Assembly (NCBI RefSeq): GCF_016907055.1
Contig: NZ_JAFBBG010000002.1
Coordinates: 1-64,000, forward strand
DNA length: 64,000 bases
Reading direction: 5' to 3'
Source: Paracholeplasma morum
GTDB taxonomy: Bacteria > Bacillota_I > Bacilli_A > Acholeplasmatales > UBA5453
Part shown: piece by piece, positions 9,052-18,026 of the stretch
Layout: each line of letters starts with the position of its first letter
Numbering within the stretch: the first letter of the stretch is position 1
Program-made: the position numbers and the translations under genes
Notes under the pieces: model-generated
The model's database searches: none
The model's input: only the letters and a program-made list of their open reading frames with translations
Told to the model about the DNA's origin: nothing

Positions 9052-12000
9052 TTAGTTGATAAACTCTCTATTCTCGATGATAAGTTGTGGTAATACTGCT
9101 ATCATTTCAAATTCGAGTGTTAAATCTACTTCAAGTGATATACGCTCAACTTTATGTGATTCTCTTGCTAAACGTTTTTTGTCTTCAGCCATAAACACAT
9201 CAAAGACTTCTTCGAATAATTCAGGATGATCAATGAATGGGTTACGGTTCTTTTGTGTACCGTAAATTACATTATTACGGTTAATTTCAAATGCATCTAC
9301 TGGATCTTCTAAATGCCAGCCTAATAAGACAGCCAAGTTACCCATGGTTCTAGCAGGTAAGTCAGAGGTTCTGCCAGATTGTGCAACAATCAGTTTGAAC
9401 CCATCATTACGATATCTTACCGCCATATACATAAGCATTCTCGCAATATCACCTTTGTCTAAATCTCCTGGGAAGAATCTGTTAGATCCTACTTCCCAAG
9501 CGGTTGTAGTCTTAATTGGTAAGTTGAAATAGTAGTTACTTCTTGTACTATTAGTCTTACTATTAGAGATTCTTAAGTGGTGCATGTCTGATACATATGG
9601 AGACGCTTTAGAGAATGATGATTGTGGCCATACGTGTTCTTTATTATAACCAGTAATCGATACGTGGTCATAAATCCCTAAGTAACCAGATCCACTAGGA
9701 TGTTTATCTGAAATCTCTAATACAGCGTTCGTTGATGAATACCCGATGCCTTTATAGTTACGAGAGATGATGCTTGTTAGAGTTTCCACTAACGTTACCC
9801 CAGTTAATCCTTGTGCATCCGAATAGTATGCAGAAAGAATAATACCTGTTGTGACATGAACATCAATCGTCCCTGAATAAATTACATCTGACCCATCATA
9901 GATTGAATAGCTTAATACAATTGAGATTGGTTCGTCTTGTTCGACAAGTACACCAGAGTTATTCATTACAGCTTGATTGCTTGATGTCCAAACAATTGCT
10001 AAACCAAATATAGGATCAACACTTAAAAGGTTTAAGCTAATTTGTGTTTCAATATAGTCCGCAAGTTTTAACCCTTCTAATACGGTTTCTTCAAATAGTA
10101 CTTTATCAAAACCATTGTTAATGGCTTTAGCTTCATCAGTGACTAATACTTTGTAAGTCCCTTCAACCTTAACGACAATACCTTTAAGAGTGACTGAATC
10201 ACCAAGCATATAGCCATCAAATGGATTTACATCAAGTTGATTGAATGACACAATGATTCCATCATTAACCACAACAGACAAATCGCCTGATTCAAAATCT
10301 TTATATACAATACCATTAAAGGTGACTAATTGTGATAATTGTGTAGATAGTGACTCTACAGTAGCTGGTTTTGTAGTTACTTGTCCAAGTGTTTTCTTCT
10401 CAATAGAAGAGACATTACTAACAAGGGCATTCGCCACACTACCTTTAATTAAATAGCTATAGCCGATTTCTAAGTTAGATAACTCAGAAAGCGGCAATTC
10501 AACTTCAATACCTTTGGATTGGTCTTGTAAGAAAGCTCTAATCTTTGACCCTTCAACTACGAAAGCCGAAAGGATACCACTGAATTTAACAGCACCTGCA
10601 GCATTAACCGCTTGGCTAACAGTGATTGGATCGCCTTCTCCAAGTGTTACTTCAACAATAATCGATTTAGATTCTGTCTTGTTAGTGAAGGTAACTAATA
10701 ATGCTACTTTTACTTGTCCGTTTGTTGGCATTGAGATTAGCCCTGTAGAAAGATCAATCAATAAATTATTTGGATCTGATTCTAGTGCATAATCATAAGT
10801 AATTTCTGATCCATTAGATCCAACACTTAAGAATTCGATTTGGCTTTCTTCCATAATTAATGAAGGGAAAACGAACTCTTTAATATCTTTTTGAATTGCA
10901 ATGCCTTCTTCTGTTAATGCTTTAGACTTGAATGTGATGTTATCTACAGTAACACGGAATCCTCCTGTGTTTCTAAGTTCAAATACGAACTCTCCAGTCA
11001 CATTTAAACCATCTATTACATAATCCACAGAACTTGAATCGACACCGATGATTTTAACCAGTTCATTGTTAACATAAACTGAAACTTCACGGAAATCACC
11101 TCCTGAGAATGCATGTTTCATTTGAAGTGTGATTTCTGTAACGCCGCCTTGAATAATCCCTTCAAGTTTAGCTGTTTTATCTGCACCAAATGTAAGGGCT
11201 AATCCGTCTAATGCTTGGTCGCTTCTCATATATTCAAAGCTCCATGCTGAGTTATTAACACCTACAAATACACCATACTTATAACTGGATCCAGTTGATG
11301 GAATTGTACTAAAGTTTTCTGTAAATTGATCCGCTGAATAAGTTTCTTCCACTGTAACAAGAATTCTTACAGTGGATAAGTTATCGCTAGAGTCTACTGC
11401 ACTATATGTGACTTCATAAACACCAGCTTTGGATAAGTCTAGTTTTGAATCATCTACTGTAACAACTACAGATCCGTCTACATCATCTAAAGCTGTAATC
11501 CCAGCCAATAGATTAACTGTAGCACCAACGCTTACAGTTAAGTTCTTAGCACCTTTAATTACTGGTGCGTTTTCATCTTCAACCACTACAGCTTCTACAG
11601 TAACAAATACTTTTATGGTTGCTTCATTTTTGCTAGAGTCTACTGCACTATATGTGACTTCATAAACACCAGCTTTGGATAAGTCTAGTTTTGAATCATC
11701 TACTGTAACAACTACAGATCCGTCTACATCATCTAAAGCTGTAATCCCAGCCAATAGATTAACTGTAGCACCAACGCTTACGGTTAAGTTCTTAGCACCT
11801 TTAATTACTGGTGCGATTTCATCTTCAACCACTACAGCTTCTACAGTAACAAATACTTTTATGGTTGCTTCATTTTTGCTAGAGTCTACTGCACTATATG
11901 TGACTTCATAAACACCAGCTTTGGATAGGTCTAGTTTTGAATCATCTACTGTAACAACTACAGATCCGTCTACATCATCTAAAGCAGAAACACCCTCTAA

Positions 12001-12444
12001 TAGATCAACTGTCGCGTCTACGGATACCGTTAAATCTTTAGCCCCAGTAATTACTGGCGCTACTTTATCTTCAACAATGATGTCTACTTTTTTAAGTATA
12101 GTAAAAGTAAAGTCTTTATCTAAAACTTTTTCCCCAATAGTAACTTTTGCTTTAATTGTCACAGACACATTTTCATCTGTTGGTTGCGTGATTTTAACTA
12201 AATTACTTTCAATTTTTGCAAAGGCTGTATTGCTAGACTCCCATTCTAGTTTTACACCTTGCCCTACAAATTCAGACACAGTTAATTCAATGTCTTTTGT
12301 GACGCCTTCTTTAGACTCGCCTTCAGCATAAGTCAAAGATAACTTGGAAAATACTTGTTCGTGTGTTACATTGATATTTTCGCCATTGCACGCATACAAA
12401 GCGAAAACAAAGAGTAACAATACAAACACTCTAAATAACTTCAT
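9052..12444 (-). CDS. Secreted multidomain lipoprotein with C-terminal endonuclease I domain
   Basis: An 1130-aa extracellular nuclease. A lipoprotein signal peptide ends LYAC (Cys19). Residues about 30-118 look like a bacterial Ig-like domain. Residues about 126-371 are three 82-residue Ig-like repeats (HYR/DUF5011 type, each with DDVDGSVVVTVD and AGVYEVTYSAVDSS). Residues about 380-510 form a beta-rich domain, and about 610-770 looks OB-like. The C-terminal part (about 900-1080) carries the endonuclease I (EndA/NucM/Bsn) signature YNKEHVWPQS and SDMHHLR, which gives the metal-binding catalytic His residues. Endonuclease I proteins cut DNA and RNA outside the cell; in a wall-less organism the likely role is nucleotide scavenging, with tdk and the purine permease nearby. 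The start has a good RBS (AGAGGAAAG). Confidence 0.9.
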   Translation of the reverse strand: MKLFRVFVLLLFVFALYACNGENINVTHEQVFSKLSLTYAEGESKEGVTKDIELTVSEFVGQGVKLEWESSNTAFAKIESNLVKITQPTDENVSVTIKAKVTIGEKVLDKDFTFTILKKVDIIVEDKVAPVITGAKDLTVSVDATVDLLEGVSALDDVDGSVVVTVDDSKLDLSKAGVYEVTYSAVDSSKNEATIKVFVTVEAVVVEDEIAPVIKGAKNLTVSVGATVNLLAGITALDDVDGSVVVTVDDSKLDLSKAGVYEVTYSAVDSSKNEATIKVFVTVEAVVVEDENAPVIKGAKNLTVSVGATVNLLAGITALDDVDGSVVVTVDDSKLDLSKAGVYEVTYSAVDSSDNLSTVRILVTVEETYSADQFTENFSTIPSTGSSYKYGVFVGVNNSAWSFEYMRSDQALDGLALTFGADKTAKLEGIIQGGVTEITLQMKHAFSGGDFREVSVYVNNELVKIIGVDSSSVDYVIDGLNVTGEFVFELRNTGGFRVTVDNITFKSKALTEEGIAIQKDIKEFVFPSLIMEESQIEFLSVGSNGSEITYDYALESDPNNLLIDLSTGLISMPTNGQVKVALLVTFTNKTESKSIIVEVTLGEGDPITVSQAVNAAGAVKFSGILSAFVVEGSKIRAFLQDQSKGIEVELPLSELSNLEIGYSYLIKGSVANALVSNVSSIEKKTLGQVTTKPATVESLSTQLSQLVTFNGIVYKDFESGDLSVVVNDGIIVSFNQLDVNPFDGYMLGDSVTLKGIVVKVEGTYKVLVTDEAKAINNGFDKVLFEETVLEGLKLADYIETQISLNLLSVDPIFGLAIVWTSSNQAVMNNSGVLVEQDEPISIVLSYSIYDGSDVIYSGTIDVHVTTGIILSAYYSDAQGLTGVTLVETLTSIISRNYKGIGYSSTNAVLEISDKHPSGSGYLGIYDHVSITGYNKEHVWPQSSFSKASPYVSDMHHLRISNSKTNSTRSNYYFNLPIKTTTAWEVGSNRFFPGDLDKGDIARMLMYMAVRYRNDGFKLIVAQSGRTSDLPARTMGNLAVLLGWHLEDPVDAFEINRNNVIYGTQKNRNPFIDHPELFEEVFDVFMAEDKKRLARESHKVERISLEVDLTLEFEMIAVLPQLIIENREFIN
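11380..12075 (-). repeat. Three tandem ~246-bp coding repeats in the nuclease gene
   Basis: Three in-frame copies with a period of 246 bp; the same string recurs at about 11432, 11678 and 11924. The two units nearest the 3' end of the gene differ by very few bases, while the unit nearest the 5' end is more diverged. Each encodes one 82-residue Ig-like domain. The near identity at DNA level suggests recent duplication or gene conversion and a likely source of copy-number change. Confidence 0.9.
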
Positions 12445-12473
12445 TTGCTTTCCTCTTTTTCTATCGATTTTGT

Positions 12474-12490
12474 GTAAAGGGTTTCTTTAC
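12474..12490. promoter_or_regulatory. 17-bp inverted repeat upstream of the nuclease gene
   Basis: GTAAAGGGTTTCTTTAC (GTAAAG-5-CTTTAC) lies about 30-46 bp before the nuclease start and downstream of a possible extended -10, TGG-TACAAT (hexamer 12505-12510). Its position fits an operator between the transcription start and the RBS. No regulator can be named. Confidence 0.35.
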
Positions 12491-12694
12491 AGTCAAGTAT
12501 TTTTATTGTACCACTAATGAAACCGTAATAAAAGTATTTTCTACCCCGGTTTTTTCGTTTTTATCAATTTGAAAACATGAACAGAAAATAAAGCTAACAT
12601 TATCGCAATTTACACCTTCTAGTATAAGCGTTAAGAAATTGATCAATTGATATTCGATTAGAGAACAATGACTGTCAAAGTTTTCAAATAAAAT

Positions 12695-12817
12695 AAAAAA
12701 AAGGTATCCCTATCAGGCACCATCACCCACATCCTACCAATGCTTATGGCTGCTTCGATCAAGACCTGACCAGGTTCACACGATAGCATTGAATGATGGT
12801 GCCTCATAGGGATACTC
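12695..12817 (-). ncRNA. ffs: Signal recognition particle RNA (4.5S-like)
   Basis: Minus-strand RNA with the conserved SRP core GTGAACCTGGTCAGGTC followed by GAAGCAGCC, the Ffh-binding symmetric and asymmetric loops. The ends form a long helix: GTATCCCTATGAGGCACCATCA pairs with TGATGGTGCCTGATAGGGATAC. The mature RNA is about 12703-12816, roughly 113 nt, and looks like a short type without a full Alu domain. A T8 tract follows directly (12695-12702), so the closing helix can double as the terminator. The 5' end abuts or overlaps the tadA stop codon. In many Firmicutes ffs likewise follows tadA. Confidence 0.95.
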
Positions 12818-13271
12818 ATTTATCTCTTAATTTTTTGAAGAAGGATTTTAATAAATCCGACGATTCTTTTTCTAGTATACCACCAAATACATTAACTTGG
12901 TGATTAAATTTGATGTCAAACAAATTTATTTTCGAACCACCAACGCCACCCTTAGGATCATAAGCCCCAAAATAGAGGTTTTGGATTCTAGATTGAATGA
13001 TTGCGCCAGCACACATTGGACAAGGTTCTAAAGTCACATAAATCGCTGTATCTTCTAGTCTCCATGATCCGAGCTTCTTGTTCGCCTTTTCTATTGCAAT
13101 CATTTCTGCATGTGCAAAGGTTCTTTCTTTTTTGACTCTTTGATTATACCCTTTAGCAATCACTTTGTCATCTAAAACAATCACACAGCCGATCGGGACT
13201 TCATCCTGAAGATAAGCTTTTTGTGCTTCTTTTAATGCAAGTGACATGTAATACTCGTGAGATTTACTCAT
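12816..13271 (-). CDS. tadA: tRNA-specific adenosine deaminase TadA
   Basis: Zinc enzyme that converts A34 to inosine in tRNA-Arg(ACG). The active-site motifs are HAEMIAI (His, with Glu as proton shuttle, about residues 53-59) and PCPMCAGA (zinc Cys residues, about 83-90). Length 151 aa is normal. The start ATG overlaps the tdk stop as ATGA, so translation is coupled. SRP RNA begins at its stop codon. A guanine or cytosine deaminase is less likely given the close match to the TadA pattern and the position next to ffs. Confidence 0.94.
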   Translation of the reverse strand: MSKSHEYYMSLALKEAQKAYLQDEVPIGCVIVLDDKVIAKGYNQRVKKERTFAHAEMIAIEKANKKLGSWRLEDTAIYVTLEPCPMCAGAIIQSRIQNLYFGAYDPKGGVGGSKINLFDIKFNHQVNVFGGILEKESSDLLKSFFKKLRDK

Positions 13272-13858
13272 AATTTCTTAGGTAAGTCTCTCACTTCATG
13301 GTATTCGCGACTTCTAGGTTCATAGGATTCACTGGCCCCTACTAAGACGATTGGGTCATTGTAAGATGCAGGTTTTCCATTAATTAAGCGCTGTGTTCTT
13401 GTAGCAGGTTGTCCAGATACAACACAAATCGCCGTTAATTTAGTCACGAACTCAGCTAATGCCAGTAGTTGTGGCATTGGTCCGAATGGTTCACCCCTAA
13501 AGTCTCTATCCAGACCGCCAACAATCACTCTAATGTTTTGATTAGCGAGTTGCTCAGCCACTTGGATAATGTCATTGTCCATAAATTGAGCTTCATCAAT
13601 GACTACTGCGTCAACAGAGTCACCAATATAGTTTAATATCTCTCTAGCTTTAGTGATGTTAATCGATTTAGCTTTTGTTTTGTTGTGTGATACTATTTCT
13701 GATTCAGAGTATCTGTTATCAATGCTTGGTTTAAAAACTAAAACATTCTTCTTCGCATACTCTAAACGACGTATACGTCTAATTATTTCTTCTGTCTTAC
13801 CAGCGAACATTGGTCCGCATACAACTTCAATCCAGCCACCATATATTGGTTGATGCAT
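13268..13858 (-). CDS. tdk: Thymidine kinase
   Basis: Type II thymidine kinase that phosphorylates thymidine from salvage. The P-loop [14 protein letters not shown] is at about residues 15-28, the Walker B region [12 protein letters not shown] at about 83-94, and [13 protein letters not shown] is the family lid motif. 196 aa is standard. The second zinc-binding Cys pair of many TK1 enzymes is not obvious here: only CVVSG is seen where a C-x2-C pair is usual, so the zinc site may be reduced. Its own promoter is at 13879-13906. Confidence 0.95.
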   Translation of the reverse strand: MHQPIYGGWIEVVCGPMFAGKTEEIIRRIRRLEYAKKNVLVFKPSIDNRYSESEIVSHNKTKAKSINITKAREILNYIGDSVDAVVIDEAQFMDNDIIQVAEQLANQNIRVIVGGLDRDFRGEPFGPMPQLLALAEFVTKLTAICVVSGQPATRTQRLINGKPASYNDPIVLVGASESYEPRSREYHEVRDLPKKL

Positions 13859-13878
13859 AGTATCACTCCCTACAATCT

Positions 13879-13906
13879 AGTATACGGATTTGAACCAATC
13901 TTTCAA
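13879..13906 (-). promoter_or_regulatory. tdk promoter
   Basis: Minus-strand -35 TTGAAA (13901-13906), 16-bp spacer, -10 TATACT (13879-13884), about 20 bp before the tdk start codon. Confidence 0.55.
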
Positions 13907-13956
13907 CCCCTAATTCTTATGAAAGTAAATGAAAATAAAAACGGCTCAATAATTAG

Positions 13957-14742
13957 CTATAAGACCATCACAAGCATAGACACAAGCGTTGAAGATAACC
14001 CACTCAAAAAGTTAACAGCATCATTCGTAATCCAAGAAATCCCACTTGAAAGAACAACTTTCTCACCTTCTAGAAATGGTTTCTCTGTAATAATTCCTGA
14101 TTGAATCCCTCTATACTTAGCTTGAACGAGTGCCCCTAAATAACTGTCTACCAGACATCCTACAAATCCACCCAACGTAATGATAAGCGCGTAAAATAGC
14201 AATATCACAGATATTTCATTTGTGATTCCGTAGAAGGTAAAGAACACCAATCCAATAAACAGTGCACCAACAAATGATGCTAGAGTACCTAGTCTAGAAA
14301 CTGCGCCAGATATTCCTTTTTCAACTACTTTAAATGTAATGATCGAATAAGTCTTACCTTTAGATAGTATTCCTATTTCACTTGCCCAGGTATCTGCATT
14401 AGATGCTGCTACAGATATGACTGAAGCGATCATAAACATATCATTTTTGGTGATGTAGAAAATGATTGAAAACATAGAAGTGATTAAACTATTTGCAATC
14501 ACTTGAAGGGCATTTCTGCCTTTAGAATCCTTGTTATTACGTTCATGTATTTTCGTGATGATACTGGATGAAACAAAGAACATAATTAACGCAATCCAAA
14601 CAACAAACCCACCAAATGCGTAGATAACAGCACCTAAGATTGTAGCTGTAATCAAACCATCTATTGTGAGTGACTTTTTTAAATAAGCTAAAAACGCTAC
14701 AACCAAACTGATAATAATACCTATTATCACTGCTTCAAACAT
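13957..14742 (-). CDS. DUF92/VTE6-like membrane protein, possible prenyl-phosphate kinase
   Basis: A 261-aa integral membrane protein with about six or seven hydrophobic segments, matching the DUF92 (TIGR00297) family by pattern: SNADTWASEIG, SRLGTLASFVGALFIG and the C-terminal ITNDAVNFLSGL. The plant and cyanobacterial member VTE6 is reported to be a phytyl-phosphate kinase, converting a prenyl monophosphate to the diphosphate. It is last in the crt operon, 24 bp after a VTE5-like gene, which would supply the first phosphorylation. The kinase role here is inference from family and context; the prenyl substrate cannot be told from sequence. Confidence 0.75.
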   Translation of the reverse strand: MFEAVIIGIIISLVVAFLAYLKKSLTIDGLITATILGAVIYAFGGFVVWIALIMFFVSSSIITKIHERNNKDSKGRNALQVIANSLITSMFSIIFYITKNDMFMIASVISVAASNADTWASEIGILSKGKTYSIITFKVVEKGISGAVSRLGTLASFVGALFIGLVFFTFYGITNEISVILLFYALIITLGGFVGCLVDSYLGALVQAKYRGIQSGIITEKPFLEGEKVVLSSGISWITNDAVNFLSGLSSTLVSMLVMVL

Positions 14743-14766
14743 AAATACACCCCTTGTGATCCAAGA

Positions 14767-15444
14767 TCAAAATAATAACAATAAATAATACATCAGACTT
14801 GAAACTAATGGAACGGTTAGGTTATCTAAACCTTTAGGTGTAAATAACTCAACTGCGGTTGCAATAACAGCAATCGTTAATCCTACTAATAATGACATTG
14901 GTAAGTTCAAATGAATGAGTGAGATAAAAGTAACCACTACAAAAGTGACTACCAACATCGAAAGAGATCCTAAAATGGATTTGTCATTGACGATTTTGTA
15001 TTTGCCATACTTCTTACCGATTACAGCAGCAAGCCCATCGCCATAACCTAGTGTTAGAATCCCTACTGCGCCTACTAATACTAATATTGGAATATCGAAT
15101 CTGGCCAAATCGCTTTTTAGCCCAAATCCTATTAGTACTAAAATCACCAACGAAATCGGGAAATAAACAGTGCCTAAATTACCCTTACCACTACGTTCCA
15201 TGGATTTAATTAGGTTAGTCTTGTAAGAATAATAGTTTAACAGTACAAATGTTATTGGCGCAATCACGGCAATATACCATAAATCAAACGTAAACATGGC
15301 TAATATCCACCAATTGGACACGCCTATATGGATGAATTTTCTTGCGCCCTCATCAGCTAGTAACCCCTTCTTCTGTAATAGTGTAGATAACCCTATAACA
15401 AGAAACACTAATACATATGATAATCCTAATCCCAATAGATTCAT
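14767..15444 (-). CDS. Phytol/polyprenol kinase-like (VTE5/SEC59-type) membrane protein
   Basis: A 225-aa integral membrane protein of the CTP-dependent lipid-alcohol kinase group (VTE5 phytol kinase, dolichol kinase, DGK1), related to CdsA. The visible signatures are RKFIHIGVSNWW near residue 35, GTVYFPIS, GYGDGLAAVIGKKYGK (nucleotide and Mg2+ site, about 136-151) and the C-terminal ELFTPKGLDNLTVP. It begins 14 bp after the prenyl-synthase gene. It would phosphorylate a free prenyl alcohol such as farnesol or geranylgeraniol to the monophosphate. A CdsA-type cytidylyltransferase is less likely because the pattern and length fit the kinase branch. Confidence 0.8.
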   Translation of the reverse strand: MNLLGLGLSYVLVFLVIGLSTLLQKKGLLADEGARKFIHIGVSNWWILAMFTFDLWYIAVIAPITFVLLNYYSYKTNLIKSMERSGKGNLGTVYFPISLVILVLIGFGLKSDLARFDIPILVLVGAVGILTLGYGDGLAAVIGKKYGKYKIVNDKSILGSLSMLVVTFVVVTFISLIHLNLPMSLLVGLTIAVIATAVELFTPKGLDNLTVPLVSSLMYYLLLLF

Positions 15445-15458
15445 ATAGCCTCCATAAC

Positions 15459-16391
15459 TTATATCGTCTTTAAAAATGATTCGATGATCTCTTTTTTTCT
15501 TTCACTACTCGTTATGGCTCTTTTGGTGAATACATCGTAGTCGTTTTCTCTAATTACGTTAATGATTTCTTTATAAAGGAGGATGGCAAGTGAGAGTGGT
15601 ACTCTCGCATCCATCGGAAATAACACACAATCTTTTAAAGCATTATCGAAGTTTGTCTCAGCAATGAGTGCCAGTTTTTCAAACATACTAATAAATTCTT
15701 TATTTATTCTACCACTGATTAAATCACTTAGGGAGTAGTTTGCTTCTTCCATGGCTTTTCTCGGAATATAGACTCTGCCTTTTTTATAATCTTCCCCGAT
15801 ATCTCTTAAGATATTAGTGATTTGCATCGCATACCCAAGGTTGATTGAGAAGTCTTTCAGTGAATCTTGATTTTCATATGCTAAGATCGGTGTTAACATC
15901 AATCCTACTGTAGACGCTACGTGGTAACAATACATAAGTAAATCCTCTGTTGTTTCATAGCCTCTAAAGTCTAAATCCATCTTCTGACCTTTAATCATAT
16001 CCTTAAAAGGCTTATAATCAAACTTGTCGTAAAATGGCTTTGTGTGGCGATATAGACTTCGCCACATATAAGATTTCCTAATGTCTTTAATGATATAGAG
16101 TTCCAGTTCTCTTTCGAGTCTATGGATGCCTTCTAGATCTCTATGTTCATCTACTAAATCATCGGCAATCCTACAAAAAGTATAAACTGCATAAATGGCT
16201 TTTCGTTTCTTCTTTTCCTTTAGTTGAGAAAAAGCTTTATAAAATGTTTTTGAGTTCTTTTGAATCGATCTCTTACATCTAAAATCATCGATTAATGGTC
16301 TTATAAGAAAGTATATAACCACAAATAAAACGACACCTAGGATAATCCGGATTGACGCATTATTTTCTAATAGACTAAGGATGTTATTCAT
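15459..16391 (-). CDS. Phytoene/dehydrosqualene synthase family protein
   Basis: Head-to-head prenyl synthase that condenses two prenyl diphosphates (GGPP to phytoene, or FPP to dehydrosqualene). The two Asp-rich motifs are present: DDLVDEH near residue 72 and NILRDIGEDYKKGRVYIP near 190-207. At 310 aa it is slightly long because of a hydrophobic N-terminus (RIILGVVLFVVIYFLIRPL, about 14-32), which looks like a membrane anchor usually absent in this family. The start overlaps the desaturase gene by 8 bp. CrtB and CrtM cannot be separated by eye. Confidence 0.92.
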   Translation of the reverse strand: MNNILSLLENNASIRIILGVVLFVVIYFLIRPLIDDFRCKRSIQKNSKTFYKAFSQLKEKKKRKAIYAVYTFCRIADDLVDEHRDLEGIHRLERELELYIIKDIRKSYMWRSLYRHTKPFYDKFDYKPFKDMIKGQKMDLDFRGYETTEDLLMYCYHVASTVGLMLTPILAYENQDSLKDFSINLGYAMQITNILRDIGEDYKKGRVYIPRKAMEEANYSLSDLISGRINKEFISMFEKLALIAETNFDNALKDCVLFPMDARVPLSLAILLYKEIINVIRENDYDVFTKRAITSSERKKEIIESFLKTI

Positions 16392-17877
16392 TTGGTTTAT
16401 GGTCCTTTAAAATCTCTTTACATGCAAGTTGTGCACTGGCCAGTACAATTGGAACGCCTGCACCAGGGTGATTTGAACTGCCTGCAAAATAAAGGTTATC
16501 AATCGTTTTGAACTTATTTTGTGGTCTAAAATATACACTTTGAGTAAGTATTGGTTTTAGTCCGAAAGTTGCTGAATACTCTAAGTTGAATTTATAGTTG
16601 AATGTTTTTGGTGTAAATGTTTTTAGTACTTCAATATGGTCCTTAACGTCTTCAAATCCTTTGATTTTTTCAATCTTATTCAATACCAAGTTCTTATACG
16701 TTTCAACCTCATCGGTTGTCCATTCGCTTTTGCCTTTCTGCATATTAGGCACTGGCACTAAGACGTAAATAAGTTCCTTTCCATTAGGGGCAATCGTTGG
16801 ATCAATTTGAGATGGACTATACATGTAAAACGATGGATCCATCGGTAAAGTCCCATTATCAAGTTCGTCGATATTTCTCTTGAAATCTTCTGCAAATCTA
16901 ATGGAGTGAACATTGGTTTTGTATTTCTTATTAAGTCCTAAATACAGAATAAAGGATGAGGTAGAATACTTCATCGTATCGATTTTGCTTGTCTTATACT
17001 TGCCTTTTTTTGACTCATCTTTGATGAGGTTTTTCATCGCGTATGGGAAGTCTGCATTACATAATACAATCTCACCATATCTAGGTTTTCCATTGACCAA
17101 AACACCTGCAGTCTTATTTCCAACCAATAAAATCTCTTCAACTGGTGAGTTATAATTAATCACTCCACCCATTTCCAAAAATCTACGTTCTAAGGCTTTC
17201 GTCATTTGATACATACCACCTTTGATATACCAAACGCCATAAAGAAGTTCAATCATCGGAATGATGGTATAAATTGAAGGTCCAGAATAAGGAGATACGC
17301 CAATATATAACGTTTGAAATGATAAAGCTTGTCTTAGTTTTTCATCTTTGACAAACCTAGAAATCGAGGTGTATGCACTATTTAATGTCTTTAGTTTATA
17401 GGCTTGATATAACGACTTGGGATTAAAAAATCCCCAAGCGCTTCTGTATGATTTGTCTAAGAAGTGATTTTTTACACGTTGATAACGTTCATAAACACTG
17501 GATAAATAGTCTAAGTAGCCTTTGGTTTCTGCGGGACCAAACTGTTCAAGTTGTCTAATTAAGGAAGGTAATTCACTTGATATCTCTAGTTTAGTTCCAT
17601 CTGGATAATAAATTGTATTAAATGGGTTTAATAAGGACATGTCTAAATAGTCATTCGGATTCGCACCTGAATACTCAAAGACTTCTCTATAGAGCTCTGG
17701 CATCATAACAATCGTAGGACCGACATCAAATTGAAACCCTTTTTCTTCAATACGAAACATTCTTCCGCCAGGTTTTTCATTTTTCTCATAAATTTCAACA
17801 TCAAAACCATCTTTTAACAGACGAATCCCTGATGCTAATCCAGCAGTGCCAGCACCGACAATAATTACTTTTTTCAT
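16384..17877 (-). CDS. Phytoene desaturase family FAD protein (CrtI/CrtN type)
   Basis: FAD-dependent carotenoid desaturase that introduces conjugated double bonds into phytoene or dehydrosqualene at the membrane. The N-terminal dinucleotide motif VGAGTAGLASGIRL (residues 7-20) is followed by EKNEKPGGRM, and the C-terminal signature FAGSSNHPGAGVPIVLASA (about 465-483) is characteristic of CrtI-type enzymes. 497 aa is full length. It is first of four genes with tight spacing and has an AGGAGGG RBS. Acholeplasmas are known to make polyterpene carotenoids, which fits. The product cannot be read from sequence. Confidence 0.93.
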   Translation of the reverse strand: MKKVIIVGAGTAGLASGIRLLKDGFDVEIYEKNEKPGGRMFRIEEKGFQFDVGPTIVMMPELYREVFEYSGANPNDYLDMSLLNPFNTIYYPDGTKLEISSELPSLIRQLEQFGPAETKGYLDYLSSVYERYQRVKNHFLDKSYRSAWGFFNPKSLYQAYKLKTLNSAYTSISRFVKDEKLRQALSFQTLYIGVSPYSGPSIYTIIPMIELLYGVWYIKGGMYQMTKALERRFLEMGGVINYNSPVEEILLVGNKTAGVLVNGKPRYGEIVLCNADFPYAMKNLIKDESKKGKYKTSKIDTMKYSTSSFILYLGLNKKYKTNVHSIRFAEDFKRNIDELDNGTLPMDPSFYMYSPSQIDPTIAPNGKELIYVLVPVPNMQKGKSEWTTDEVETYKNLVLNKIEKIKGFEDVKDHIEVLKTFTPKTFNYKFNLEYSATFGLKPILTQSVYFRPQNKFKTIDNLYFAGSSNHPGAGVPIVLASAQLACKEILKDHKPNE

Positions 17878-18003
17878 CTTATCCCTCCTATAAATATTTT
17901 ATCATGAGAACGATTTTTATCATATATTAAATGGCTATAATAAGTAAATCATCAAAAATTTCCCATAAGTGTTCAGTCGAGTAGAAAACGAATAGAATAG
18001 AAG

Positions 18004-18026
18004 AAAAAAAGCACAAACTGTGCTTT
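18004..18026. terminator. Intrinsic terminator after cysteine desulfurase
   Basis: The hairpin AAAGCACA-gtt-TGTGCTTT begins at the stop codon and a T7 run follows on the minus strand. Confidence 0.8.

Noticed and set aside
11380-12075. Possible CRISPR-like direct repeats
   Set aside because: Period is 246 bp with continuous identity and an open coding frame; there are no short repeats with unique spacers.
11429-12331. Three plus-strand open frames repeating with a 246-bp period
   Set aside because: They are antisense shadows of the tandem Ig-like repeats in the nuclease gene; they are low in complexity (Ser/Thr rich) and lack RBSs.
13850-14104. Plus-strand open frame of 84 aa across the tdk promoter region
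   Set aside because: It overlaps the tdk promoter and the end of the DUF92 gene, has no RBS and shows no family features.
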